Assembly (NCBI GenBank): GCA_019359615.1
Contig: JAHHHA010000013.1
Coordinates: forward strand, 84,116-148,115
Length of the DNA stretch: 64,000 nucleotides
Direction: 5' to 3'
Source: Cyanosarcina radialis HA8281-LM2
GTDB taxonomy: Bacteria; Cyanobacteriota; Cyanobacteriia; Cyanobacteriales; CCAP-1448
A model generated the notes under the pieces. The model searched no databases. It saw nothing but the letters and a program-made list of their open reading frames with translations, and was not told the origin of the DNA. Position 1 is the stretch's first letter. Every line of letters begins with the position of its first letter. A program made the translations under genes and the position numbers. Below are positions 45,778 to 53,839 of the stretch, piece after piece.

Positions 45778-47067
45778 TCAACCTTCCGACAAGATCGATC
45801 GCTTCACCTTGTTAATCCAGCCCTGGCTGAGGCTCAACACCTGAGAATAGGACAAATCTCGATCTAGCAGCAGATCGAAGACAAACGGCTTCACCCACTG
45901 GGGAAACCAGCGATGGAGAAGCCTGCTGATAGTCAACCGCAAGAAAAACTCAACTACTAACAGCTTTGTGCGCGGAAACGAATAATCTGACAATTCCTTG
46001 AGTGCATGAGCCTCTGGAACTCGTTGCTGAGAAAAGGCAGGTAACGCCAGCGCCCAATCATCCTCATACCGCACCAACAACCGCTCAAACACAAGCACGT
46101 CCTCCAATGAGGCATTGCACCCCTGCCCGATCGATGGCGATACGGCATGAGCCGCATCCCCAATTAGCAACACGCTATCGCCATCATGAAAGCGATCGCA
46201 ACGTACCGTTAACACCCGCCCCACCGGACGCTGCAAGAAGTCTTCTGCCTCCGCCTCTGACATTAACTGCCCAAACAGGGGAAAGTTCTCTTGGAAAAAG
46301 GCCAAAACCTCTTCTTTGGTAGACAAGTTTGAGAGCGGATTGTGCTGAGCGTCAAAAATAATGACTCCATTGAGCCGATCGATTGGTTGAGGTACCATCA
46401 TCATCCGCGTCTTATTGTCTCGATTCCAGGCGTGAATTTTGTCAGGCTCCAACTCTAAACCCAGAGCCGGATTCGCTCGAGGGAGAAACACCGACTTATA
46501 GGCATCCGGTACGTAGTTTTGCTCGCATTGCAAACCTGCATCCCGGACTAGCTGGTCGCGAACGCACGATCGCGCTCCATCTGCTGCCACCAGGCGATCG
46601 TATGCGAGGGTAAAAGCCTCGCCTTGCTCCGGCTTCAAGGTTACGGTCTTAGCTCTCCCGTCCATTTCGACGCACTGACAGCTAAACTTAACGGTGAGTT
46701 GTTCTGACGTATATGCTTGGGTTAAGTGCTGCAAGAGGATCGCAACCAGGCGATTGCGATCGATCGTCAGAATTGGAATTGCACGCGGAATCTGACGGGC
46801 TTTGCCCTGCTGCCGATAAATTTTCGTGCCGTTGCAGAACGCGCTCTTCGAGGCGATCGCTTCCTCTAACCCCACAATCTCACGGATTGCCTTTCTCCCG
46901 CGTTCCTGAAGGGAGATGGGAAACGTGCGGTCTGGCGATCCATCTGCCAAACGCAAGTCCGAACGTCGCTCGTAAATCTCTACGCGATACTTGCCCCGAC
47001 GCAATAAATATTGGGCAAGTAACAGTCCAGCCGGACCCGCTCCAATAATGACAACCTTTTGAGACAT
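45778..47067 (-). CDS. FAD-dependent monooxygenase (class A, kynurenine-3-monooxygenase-like)
   Basis: 429 residues. A Rossmann FAD motif (VVIIGAGPAGLLLAQYLL), the class A DG region (LVAADGARSCVRDQLV) and the second FAD motif (VLLIGDAAHAVSPSIGQGCNASLEDV) are all present. The C-terminal ~70 residues are hydrophobic/basic and may touch the membrane. Class A flavin monooxygenases hydroxylate aromatic or electron-rich substrates with NAD(P)H and oxygen. Placement within the small-peptide island suggests a tailoring role, but that is inference. Confidence 0.88.
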   Translation of the reverse strand: MSQKVVIIGAGPAGLLLAQYLLRRGKYRVEIYERRSDLRLADGSPDRTFPISLQERGRKAIREIVGLEEAIASKSAFCNGTKIYRQQGKARQIPRAIPILTIDRNRLVAILLQHLTQAYTSEQLTVKFSCQCVEMDGRAKTVTLKPEQGEAFTLAYDRLVAADGARSCVRDQLVRDAGLQCEQNYVPDAYKSVFLPRANPALGLELEPDKIHAWNRDNKTRMMMVPQPIDRLNGVIIFDAQHNPLSNLSTKEEVLAFFQENFPLFGQLMSEAEAEDFLQRPVGRVLTVRCDRFHDGDSVLLIGDAAHAVSPSIGQGCNASLEDVLVFERLLVRYEDDWALALPAFSQQRVPEAHALKELSDYSFPRTKLLVVEFFLRLTISRLLHRWFPQWVKPFVFDLLLDRDLSYSQVLSLSQGWINKVKRSILSEG

Positions 47068-47288
47068 AAACTGTATCTCACCTGCTGATTCATTAAATTT
47101 AGTATATAAATTGAAAAATTACGATCGAGCAGAGCGTCCAAAAGAAGCGATCGCCCCTAAGATTTGGTTATATTTAACCTCCAGTCGGCGATCGCACTAC
47201 ATTACAGTCTTAGTCCCAGAGAATTTTCTTTAGGGCATATTGAAAAATAGCTCTGAAAAAACTGCAATCTAAAACCCTACTTCTTTAG

Positions 47289-47627
47289 TTAAAAATTCTC
47301 AACTAAAGCGGCTGGTTCGGGAATAGGCAAGTCATTTATTGTAACTTCCTGCCTATTTTGAGATGCATAAACTACAAAGTGGTTGCTATGTATTATATCC
47401 ACTGGTGAGATCTCATAAATTGCCTCAATTGGTGTTATGACTTGTGGAACAGAGCCATCTGGAGACTGTGCTACAAAATCGAATTCATTGGAGGGTGAAG
47501 GTGATGGAGATCGCTTAATTAATTCGGCATTTTTCCAACCGTCAGTAGTGACAGTTCCAGATACCTTTAAGCTCCTCTCTCCAAATAGCTCTATACGCTT
47601 TACTTCAAAAACTTGTGTCTTAGTCAT
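47289..47627 (-). CDS. small paralogous protein, family 1, copy 1
   Basis: 112 residues beginning MTKTQVFEVKRIELFG. It is clearly paralogous to the 96-residue product of 49495-49785: both share DGWKNAELIKR/AGWKDAELIKR, EFDFVAQSP, VPQVITPIEAIY and YASQN. The family is unknown to me; it looks like a small beta-rich soluble protein without Cys. The upstream non-coding DNA is also duplicated, including a double-HIP1 palindrome (47662-47684). Confidence 0.75.
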   Translation of the reverse strand: MTKTQVFEVKRIELFGERSLKVSGTVTTDGWKNAELIKRSPSPSPSNEFDFVAQSPDGSVPQVITPIEAIYEISPVDIIHSNHFVVYASQNRQEVTINDLPIPEPAALVENF

Positions 47628-47709
47628 GGTTTTCTCCTTTGTTATTTTCGTTTACGTCACAGTGCGATCGCCGATCGCACTGTGGCGGTTTAGTCGAATG
47701 CACGATCGA

Positions 47710-48066
47710 TTACTGCCGGGTGAACAGTAAATAACGTGCCGGGGATGGATAGGGTAGGACTAAACCTTCATCGGTTAAACGATATTCCCTCACTTGTTCT
47801 AGTGCCTGAAAATAGCTGCTCTCTTGTGCGTTAATCTCATCACCACAAAACATTTCTGTAGAGGCTATCCCCTGAATCTGAATTTTGCCAGAAGTTCCAT
47901 CGAGTGGTTCCACTGTGAAACTAGCATTGTATTGATTGCAGCCTCCTTTGCCGCTCAACTTGCCATCCATGAATTCGGCAGTAATTTTGGTATCTGGTAG
48001 AGGTTGGGGTCCTACACCTGATTTAAGTAGCCATTGTCCTTCTAGGGTTGCATTTGTAGTAGTCAC
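47710..48066 (-). CDS. META-domain protein (HslJ-like)
   Basis: 118 residues. The META/HslJ signature is seen: LEGQWLLKS near the start, GKLSGKGGCNQYNASF in the middle, then ASTEMFCGDEINAQESSYFQAL and the terminal YLLFTRQ. Most META proteins are exported or lipid-anchored, but this one has no signal peptide. Function in the island unknown. Confidence 0.85.
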   Translation of the reverse strand: MTTTNATLEGQWLLKSGVGPQPLPDTKITAEFMDGKLSGKGGCNQYNASFTVEPLDGTSGKIQIQGIASTEMFCGDEINAQESSYFQALEQVREYRLTDEGLVLPYPSPARYLLFTRQ

Positions 48067-48140
48067 GCTCGTGTTCCTCTGTATTTAGAAATGTTTGCTT
48101 GGTGTCGAGTTCTAATCGCCCTACGAAAAGAGCGATCGCA

Positions 48141-48356
48141 CTAATTTGGTTGGGCTTCGATCGTCACGGTAAGCGATTTCTCTCCTGCAATTCCACCTGT
48201 GCTACCTGATATTTCAATTAGTTTACAGGCAATGCGAAAATCTGATATATTCCCTTTCAAAGCCTCGAACGCTACACTAATAGCTTCCTCAAGAGCAGAT
48301 TGAAAATCCCCTTCTTTTGAAGTTACTTGAAATTGCTGAGTCTTTGTAGTCATCAT
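48141..48356 (-). CDS. small paralogous protein, family 2, copy 1
   Basis: 71 residues (MMTTKTQQFQVTSKEGDF...STGGIAGEKSLTVTIEAQPN). Paralogous to 49838-50053, with the C-terminal GSTGGIAGE(K/E)SLTVTIEAQPN fully shared. The layout (short strand, helix, two strands) could be dodecin-like, but I cannot assign it. It is the first gene downstream of conserved block B. Confidence 0.7.
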   Translation of the reverse strand: MMTTKTQQFQVTSKEGDFQSALEEAISVAFEALKGNISDFRIACKLIEISGSTGGIAGEKSLTVTIEAQPN

Positions 48357-48420
48357 AAGTTTGTTGTCTCCTTAGTAAGAAAAATCTGAAAAATGTCTTG
48401 AGAGAGAATCGCTGAAATGG

Positions 48421-48576
48421 GAAAGTAACTTTGGTCGAACATCAAGTTCTGGTTTGAACCTGATATATTTATCAAACTCCACGGCTAACTGAGTTCAAAC
48501 CTGAGAATGACTGACTTATGATGACTTTTGTTATGACTTCGATCGCCTCAGATTAGGGCATTGGTTATGAGACGAT
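48421..48576. repeat. conserved ~150-bp upstream block, copy B
   Basis: Closest to copy C; both begin with cgctgaa-tgg-aaagtaact and share ggtttgaacctgatatat. On the minus strand it precedes the family 2 and META genes. Confidence 0.88.
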
Positions 48577-48725
48577 TCATGCTCAAAGCGATCGCACTTG
48601 GGGGAACAGATATCGCTCTCTTATCAACTATCATCTATGGGCGATCGCTTTACTTTAATTGCTATCAGTTCAAGCGATCGCAGTAACAACAGATTAAACT
48701 TGAGTCGGTAGTTTACTGATTTTGC

Positions 48726-49070
48726 TTAATGAGCGACTAAGGCCATTTTGGTGACTGCTAATGTGGCAACATAATCCTCTAAATTTGGTTTCCCAATCGC
48801 AGTCGGGTAAGGGCCTAAGCGATCGAGTTTAATTAAATACTCAAACGCTACCGCTGCTTGAGACATACCTGCTTTCCCCGACGTGTTTAGGGTCACTTCT
48901 ACTGGTTCTTTATCTCCCTGGCTAACAGAGAGAAGTATTTTCGCATTTCCTTCCCAGAAGCATTCTGTACCCACGGGACAGCGACTATCTTCAAGAACTT
49001 CCTGAAAATAAAGCGTTAGTTTCCCTTCCTCAAAGGAAACAGTCTCATTAAACTTTACTACTAGATTCAT
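48726..49070 (-). CDS. hypothetical protein with DSRCPVGTECFWEG motif
   Basis: 114 residues. The central DSRCPVGTECFWEGNAKI is a motif seen in a family of small beta-sandwich proteins of unknown function, where the two Cys probably form a disulfide. No signal peptide is visible here. It lies between conserved block B and the knottin-like peptide gene. Confidence 0.7.
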   Translation of the reverse strand: MNLVVKFNETVSFEEGKLTLYFQEVLEDSRCPVGTECFWEGNAKILLSVSQGDKEPVEVTLNTSGKAGMSQAAVAFEYLIKLDRLGPYPTAIGKPNLEDYVATLAVTKMALVAH

Positions 49071-49107
49071 GATTGTTGCTCCTAATTTAATTTACAAAAG
49101 AGATTGG

Positions 49108-49320
49108 TTAGGCTATCGGTTGACTGTCGCAGTAGCCATAATCGGCTCCCGGTAAAAATCGACACTTAGCTCCAGAACAACATTTCGCACCAGCAAACCC
49201 TCCACATATTTTTCCCTTTTTTGAACAAGGTAGAGATAGGGGTTGCACAAGCATAGAATCTAAGATTTTGGCTGTGCTGACATTTCTCAAGATCGGTTGA
49301 GCTTGGATTGGAAGTTTCAT
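49108..49320 (-). CDS. cysteine-rich precursor peptide 1, knottin-like spacing
   Basis: 70 residues from the ATG at 49320 with GGAGAAAC before it. The leader MKLPIQAQPILRNVST is shared with three neighbouring genes. The C-terminal region has six Cys at 32, 39, 47, 48, 53 and 64 (spacing 6-7-0-4-10), including GAKCCSGAKC. This C-C-CC-C-C arrangement is that of inhibitor cystine knot peptides. A mature peptide of ~35-39 residues released by the nearby protease is plausible. The 69 bases around the start are nearly identical to those of precursor 2. Confidence 0.75.
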   Translation of the reverse strand: MKLPIQAQPILRNVSTAKILDSMLVQPLSLPCSKKGKICGGFAGAKCCSGAKCRFLPGADYGYCDSQPIA

Positions 49321-49494
49321 GTTGTTTCTCCATGTTTTAGTTTTGATTGTTCGTTCTGCGAGGGGTGATCGCCCCTTCAATTTCGCACTCAGATTATCTC
49401 AAGAAGCGATCGCCATAAAAAAGGGCTTGATTGAGGCTAAAGAGCGATCGCTACCAAAAGATTAACCTCTTTGAACTTCGCCGACCCAACATCC

Positions 49495-49785
49495 CTATTC
49501 CAAGAAAATTTCCTTTTGATTTTGAGATGCGTAAACGATGAAATGGTTGTGATTTCGATCGTCTTGTGAGAGCCGATAAATTGCCTCAATTGGTGTTATG
49601 ACTTGTGGAACAGGGCTATCTGGAGACTGGGCTACGAAATCGAATTCGAGTTTGCCATCGTCTGATGAGGGACGCTTAATCAATTCGGCATCCTTCCAAC
49701 CCGCTGTGTTTGCAGTTCCCGATGCTGACAAGCTCTCCGAAGACACCCCTATATCTTGTACTTCAAACACTTTCGTCTTAGTCAT
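49495..49785 (-). CDS. small paralogous protein, family 1, copy 2
   Basis: 96 residues (MTKTKVFEVQDIGVSSESLS...), paralogous to 47289-47627. It is shorter at the C-terminus, ending ...NQKEIFLE. The ribosome-site region and the upstream double-HIP1 palindrome are shared with copy 1, showing that a segment rather than a gene was duplicated. Confidence 0.75.
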   Translation of the reverse strand: MTKTKVFEVQDIGVSSESLSASGTANTAGWKDAELIKRPSSDDGKLEFDFVAQSPDSPVPQVITPIEAIYRLSQDDRNHNHFIVYASQNQKEIFLE

Positions 49786-49837
49786 TGTTTTCTCCTTTGT
49801 TATGTTTGCGATCGCAACAGTGCGATCGCCGATCGCA

Positions 49838-50053
49838 CTAATTTGGTTGGGCTTCGATCGTCACGGTAAGCGATTCCTCTCCTGCAATTCCACCTGTGCT
49901 ACCTGATGGTTCGATCGGTTTCCAGGCAATCCGTCGATCGGATACGTTACCACTCAAATCGTGTAACGCTTTACTCGTAGCTTCGCCAAGAGCAGCTTTA
50001 AAGTCTCCTGCTTGTGAGGTTCCTTGAAAATTTTGAGTTTGAGTTTTCATCAT
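49838..50053 (-). CDS. small paralogous protein, family 2, copy 2
   Basis: 71 residues from the ATG at 50053 (MMKTQTQNFQGTSQAGDF). Its C-terminal end is the same as that of copy 1. A much longer frame from 50146 has no support. It is immediately followed, on the minus strand, by the family 1 copy 2 gene. Confidence 0.7.
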   Translation of the reverse strand: MMKTQTQNFQGTSQAGDFKAALGEATSKALHDLSGNVSDRRIAWKPIEPSGSTGGIAGEESLTVTIEAQPN

Positions 50054-50109
50054 GTGTTCCTTGCAATAGAAATGAGAAGAATTTTGGATGCAGCATATGG
50101 TTAGGCGCG

Positions 50110-50259
50110 TTAGATGTTGCAGTTGGTTGCCACCCACGCTTTGCAATCGTCATGGGACGCAGGACCATAAACCTTGGAGTAGATAGCGGGATAGATTGCG
50201 TCTTCAGGAACAATCGAGCATTCGGTATTGGTGCCCGTCAATGCGATTACGTTGTACAT
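50110..50259 (-). CDS. small two-to-three-Cys peptide gene, 49 aa
   Basis: Starts at the ATG at 50259 with AGGAG nine bases upstream; stop TAA at 50112-50110. The product begins MYNVIALTGTNTECSIVP and ends YGPASHDDCKAWVATNCNI, with three Cys. It has no shared leader and no signal peptide. Codon use and the ribosome site support a real gene; function unknown. Confidence 0.65.
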   Translation of the reverse strand: MYNVIALTGTNTECSIVPEDAIYPAIYSKVYGPASHDDCKAWVATNCNI

Positions 50260-50420
50260 TGTATGTGTCTCCTAGTTGTAGTGTTGTTTTGTTTCTCGCT
50301 CGTCATGATGACGGACAGAAATGGTTTAGCATTCGTATAGCTGCGAATTCGATTTTTCGGGCATTCGTGCAGGAGAGCTACTGCTAATGCAGCCGATCGA
50401 ACATCAAGGAAAGGATAAGA

Positions 50421-50476
50421 AGCGCAGAGTTTTGAGCGAGCGTGGGAAACTCCTGTTAGATTGAATACTCTGCGCT
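50421..50476 (-). terminator. long-loop inverted repeat between small genes
   Basis: agcgcagagt and actctgcgct (10 bp, perfect) enclose 36 bases. It lies just after precursor 2 on the minus strand and could end its transcript, though the T tract is poor. Confidence 0.4.
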
Positions 50477-50547
50477 TTAGGATTGCTCAAAGTTCTGCAA
50501 CTCAGCAGCAAATAGCACCCGTTTTGCTTTCCAGAGCAATCTACTGA

Positions 50548-50844
50548 CTAGTGATGAGGAGGACCAGGAGGATGACCCCCATGACTCGGCCTTCCACCTC
50601 CCCAGTGTGCCACTACCCAATCGTTAACTTCTACAGGACAGTCAGCGCAACCCTCTGCTCCAAGACCCGCAAGACAATCCCGAAATGGCTTCGGTCCATC
50701 TTTAATAGCCCAACCACACTGGGCGATTGACAGAGCACACTCACCACATGACCATGATGCACCGACAGCATTCGTTGCTTTTTTAGCAAGCATTGTAGAG
50801 CTTACTTTTCTGCTAACTGGTTGAGCTTGAATTGGAAGTTTCAT
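50548..50844 (-). CDS. cysteine-rich precursor peptide 2
   Basis: 98 residues from the ATG at 50844. The leader MKLPIQAQPVSRKVSS matches precursor 1; Cys are at 33, 36, 43, 57, 66 and 69 with two CxxC pairs. The tail (WGGGRPSHGGHPPGPPHH) is rich in Gly, Pro and His, suggesting metal binding or a low-complexity follower. Core and tail are unlike precursor 1, so only the leader and start region are conserved, a pattern expected for one enzyme set acting on several substrates. Confidence 0.72.
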   Translation of the reverse strand: MKLPIQAQPVSRKVSSTMLAKKATNAVGASWSCGECALSIAQCGWAIKDGPKPFRDCLAGLGAEGCADCPVEVNDWVVAHWGGGRPSHGGHPPGPPHH

Positions 50845-51008
50845 GTTGTTTCTCCATGTTTTAGTTTTGATTGTTCGTTCTGCGAGGTAATAGCGGAAAC
50901 ATCCCTCCCTCACAGATCTGCCAGGTTCTTTCTATTCGGATGGTTCTAAACACCGTCCTTGTCCTGAGTTGGGACAGCATCTACTGGCATGAACCTGGCA
51001 ATTTGGAA

Positions 51009-51230
51009 TTACTGGCAGCAGGCAGCGGGGTTTGCTAGACAATAAAGGCTGACCCCTAGCTTGCAGCCACGACAACCATCCTGAACTGAGCATCGACCGG
51101 CCCAGTCCTCGCAGTCCTCCAACCGCTCTTTCAATGGGATACATGACGGGTAAACCAGTGCAGTGCCATCGTTAATTCTTCGCGTACTGACCTTTCTCAT
51201 GATGGGTTGGGATTGGATTGGAATTCTCAT
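51009..51230 (-). CDS. cysteine-rich precursor peptide 3
   Basis: 73 residues from the ATG at 51230 (MRIPIQSQPIMRKVST). Eight Cys at 30, 40, 47, 53, 56, 64, 71 and 72, ending AACCQ. The GGAGAAAC ribosome site matches precursors 1 and 2. Downstream of the stop another frame continues with ...RCCPNSGQGRC, which could be chance or an old frameshift. Confidence 0.7.
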   Translation of the reverse strand: MRIPIQSQPIMRKVSTRRINDGTALVYPSCIPLKERLEDCEDWAGRCSVQDGCRGCKLGVSLYCLANPAACCQ

Positions 51231-51247
51231 GTTGTTTCTCCTAATTT

Positions 51248-51346
51248 TCAAGGTCTGATTTGTGATTTAGCTCCTTCGCCAAAAACAACCTTTGCATTGG
51301 TGGGAAGTCTTTGGCGGACAGGTTGAGCTTGAATGGGAAGTTGCAT
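51248..51346 (-). CDS. short peptide with the shared leader (precursor 4 or remnant)
   Basis: 32 residues: the leader MQLPIQAQPVRQRLPT followed by NAKVVFGEGAKSQIRP and stop, with no Cys. It lies 24 bases downstream of the protease gene on the same strand. It may be a truncated precursor, or a Cys-free peptide. The upstream aaggagcgatc gives a plausible ribosome site. Confidence 0.55.
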   Translation of the reverse strand: MQLPIQAQPVRQRLPTNAKVVFGEGAKSQIRP

Positions 51347-51370
51347 CACGATCGCTCCTTGAGGATTGAG

Positions 51371-53290
51371 TTAGCTGGCAACAGACCATGAGCGAACTCT
51401 ACCGATCGAAACCGGAATCGCATCGCTGACATCAACTGTGAATCGATAGACTTTTCCGGCTCTGCGGCTATCCTGTAGGTTAAAAAATTGCAGTTTCACG
51501 TCGTAGCAATCGGAATCGGTGCGACAGATCGGACTCTTCTCCACCGTAATGGTGTCTAGTCCAACATCGGCAGCCGTGCCAGTAGACATCACATCGGCTA
51601 TCTGGAAAGCATTGGTCGCAGAGAAGTTGAGCGCCCGTTCCTGGGGTGTGACACCGAGATTGCGGAATTCATAATAGATCCGCTCCAGGTATTCTCGAAT
51701 CTTATTGCTATAGTCTTCTTCTGAAGGACCTGCTGGATAAGCTTGTCTTAAATTTTCAATTAATGCGGCAACCGACCATCCGTACATCCCTCGCACTTCT
51801 GGGATAATGGTAGGAACGGTTTGACCCGAAAGCAGCTTCACACTGCCTGCTAAATACCCTGGAATCGAAACCCGCTCGATGTTCTCGTCGCGCAAGAAGG
51901 AGCGCAGTCGCTCGTAAGTCACATTGGCATAAGGGCCAGCAGGCATAATCGCATAGATGGGTGTAGCATCCAGGTTCAGCGTCCAAATCAGCGATTGTGC
52001 TTCAAAAGGGTTTTGCTCTAGATAGTCCAGCAGATTCATCCCCGCAGGCATGGCTTGGGTAAATGAATCTCGACGAGCTTGAGTGCCGAAATCGTAGCCT
52101 AACTCTCCTAAAGCATAAACTAGCTGAATCTGCTTGCTTCCACTACAAGAAGCACACTCAGACGGAGTGACAGCAGCATTTGTTTTGTCGCTAGCAGTAA
52201 TCATCATTGGGTTTTCCTCGATTGACATATTTGTTGGTATAAATGTTGATGTCTTAGCCTCCGCCGCCTGTACGCCAATCGCTGAAGACTGGGGAATGGG
52301 TGGTTTCAACTCGAATTCAATTACCTCGCTGGGTTGGAGTTGGGCGATCGCATTGTGCGCTTCATTAGGTTGCATGATGATTTCCTCTAGTTTGTGGTTT
52401 GACATTGGTTTAATCCTTCCTTTGGTAATCAGGGCGTATGCCCCTGAAATATTGAGCGTCCCGACTAGACAGCGACGGCGATCTAGACCATTCGATCGAT
52501 CGCAAGACAAAGCACTTTGGAGAAGGGCATCGCGGATAGCATGGGGATCGGGTTTTTCCCCTTGTTGCAGTTGGATACTGAGCAACAGAGCTACAATTCC
52601 CGACACGATCGGAGTCGCAAAGCTAGTACCCGTTTTAGCCGCAGTTCCACCACCAGGGATCGCACCCAAGATGTTTTCCCCCAGAGCGAGAATCCCGTGG
52701 GATTGGTAAGCCTCGCCCCAATTGCTAAACTCGATCGGATGGCCTCGAACATCCATTGCCCCCACCGCCAGTACCGACTCCAGCGCCGCCGGAACGTGGA
52801 GACAATCGCAGCCATCGTTGCCCGCCGCTGCCACGATCAGAACGTTGTTTTCTTGGCACAAACGAACGGCATTAGCCAGTAATTTGTCAGATTCGGCCGA
52901 GGCCGCTAATTGACCGCCGCTAATATTGATGACATTGGCTCCTCGATCGACTGCTTGGGTAATCGCCCGTGCGAGGTCGATCTGGGAACAAGGGGCCAGC
53001 CCATCTCTCCCATCGGCGAACACGGGTACGATTAAGCCTCGACAATTAGGTGCGATACCGCGAATAGGGCTGTCGTGCCGACCAAAGATAACGCTGGCAA
53101 CATGAGTGCCATGCTGGGAGGCAGAACCGCGATCGGCGACACCAGAAACTAAGGTAGGAAGCCGAGTAAGATTAGCTCTTTTAAAGCAGGGATGAGACTG
53201 GTCAACGGGGCCGTCAAGTACAGCGATGCATACATCAGTAACGCCCAGAGATTCATTCCAAAGTGATTTTAACTGGGGCAATATTGCCAT
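51371..53290 (-). CDS. PatA/PatG-type subtilisin-like maturation protease
   Basis: 639 residues from the ATG at 53290. The N-terminal ~290 residues are an S8 protease: Asp26 in AVLDGPVDQSHPCF, His60 in SQHGTHVAS, and Ser near 221 in GTSFATPIVSG, all intact. The LDGPVD opening is typical of cyanobactin proteases. The C-terminal ~230 residues (QIQLVYALGELGYDFGT..., NPFEAQSLIWTLNLDATPIYAI) resemble the PatG C-terminal region. In cyanobactin pathways PatA removes the leader and PatG macrocyclises. Adjacent leader-bearing peptides are the obvious candidate substrates. Confidence 0.85.
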   Translation of the reverse strand: MAILPQLKSLWNESLGVTDVCIAVLDGPVDQSHPCFKRANLTRLPTLVSGVADRGSASQHGTHVASVIFGRHDSPIRGIAPNCRGLIVPVFADGRDGLAPCSQIDLARAITQAVDRGANVINISGGQLAASAESDKLLANAVRLCQENNVLIVAAAGNDGCDCLHVPAALESVLAVGAMDVRGHPIEFSNWGEAYQSHGILALGENILGAIPGGGTAAKTGTSFATPIVSGIVALLLSIQLQQGEKPDPHAIRDALLQSALSCDRSNGLDRRRCLVGTLNISGAYALITKGRIKPMSNHKLEEIIMQPNEAHNAIAQLQPSEVIEFELKPPIPQSSAIGVQAAEAKTSTFIPTNMSIEENPMMITASDKTNAAVTPSECASCSGSKQIQLVYALGELGYDFGTQARRDSFTQAMPAGMNLLDYLEQNPFEAQSLIWTLNLDATPIYAIMPAGPYANVTYERLRSFLRDENIERVSIPGYLAGSVKLLSGQTVPTIIPEVRGMYGWSVAALIENLRQAYPAGPSEEDYSNKIREYLERIYYEFRNLGVTPQERALNFSATNAFQIADVMSTGTAADVGLDTITVEKSPICRTDSDCYDVKLQFFNLQDSRRAGKVYRFTVDVSDAIPVSIGRVRSWSVAS

Positions 53291-53353
53291 TTTAGTCACC
53301 AATCGATTAGTTGATTAATCTGTTAAAAAATAACGCCGTCATGCCCCAGCCAT

Positions 53354-53422
53354 CTAAAAGGTTGCACCAGCAAAAATTAGAGCTAATTTGCTTTTTATAG
53401 ATTGCTTAGAAGTAGTAGACAT
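53354..53422 (-). CDS. very short peptide frame related to 45038-45211
   Basis: 22 residues (MSTTSKQSIKSKLALIFAGATF). The N-terminus and the DNA before the ATG resemble the 57-residue membrane protein at 45038. Probably a truncated paralogue; translation is uncertain. Confidence 0.35.
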   Translation of the reverse strand: MSTTSKQSIKSKLALIFAGATF

Positions 53423-53483
53423 AATTTTGCCTAATCTTGAAAGCTGTTGTAATTTCAACATTTTTTCACTCTGATGCTGAATT

Positions 53484-53640
53484 GGAAAAGTAACTTCGAT
53501 CGAACATCAAGTTCTGGTTTGAACCTGATATATTCATCAAACTCCACAGCTTACTGAGTTCAAACTTGAGAATTACTGACTTATACTGACTTTTGTTATG
53601 ACTTCGATGCGTCAGATTGGGGACATTTATGATGAGGCGA
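53484..53640. repeat. conserved ~150-bp upstream block, copy C
   Basis: Third copy of the block; lies in the divergent space between the protease unit (minus strand) and the HTH-AAA gene (plus strand). Confidence 0.88.
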
Positions 53641-53839
53641 TAATTTACCAGATTGCCCAAAAGCAGCGATCGCGACGATTTTGATTATATATTTATCGCT
53701 ATAGAGCCAAGTTGTTGTTTATGAATCGGTTAGCATCAGAAATCCTGACCGATTAACAACTTTTTGTCACTTTTTGCTACTGTGATTCTGAGCTTTGACT
53801 GGGTAAGCTTGAGGGATTGATGATGGGAGGTGAGGTTCC

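Noticed and set aside
50932..51144. A 70-codon minus-strand frame ending in RCCPNSGQGRC
   Set aside because: It overlaps precursor 3 in another frame, has no ribosome site or leader; kept only as a note in the precursor 3 entry.
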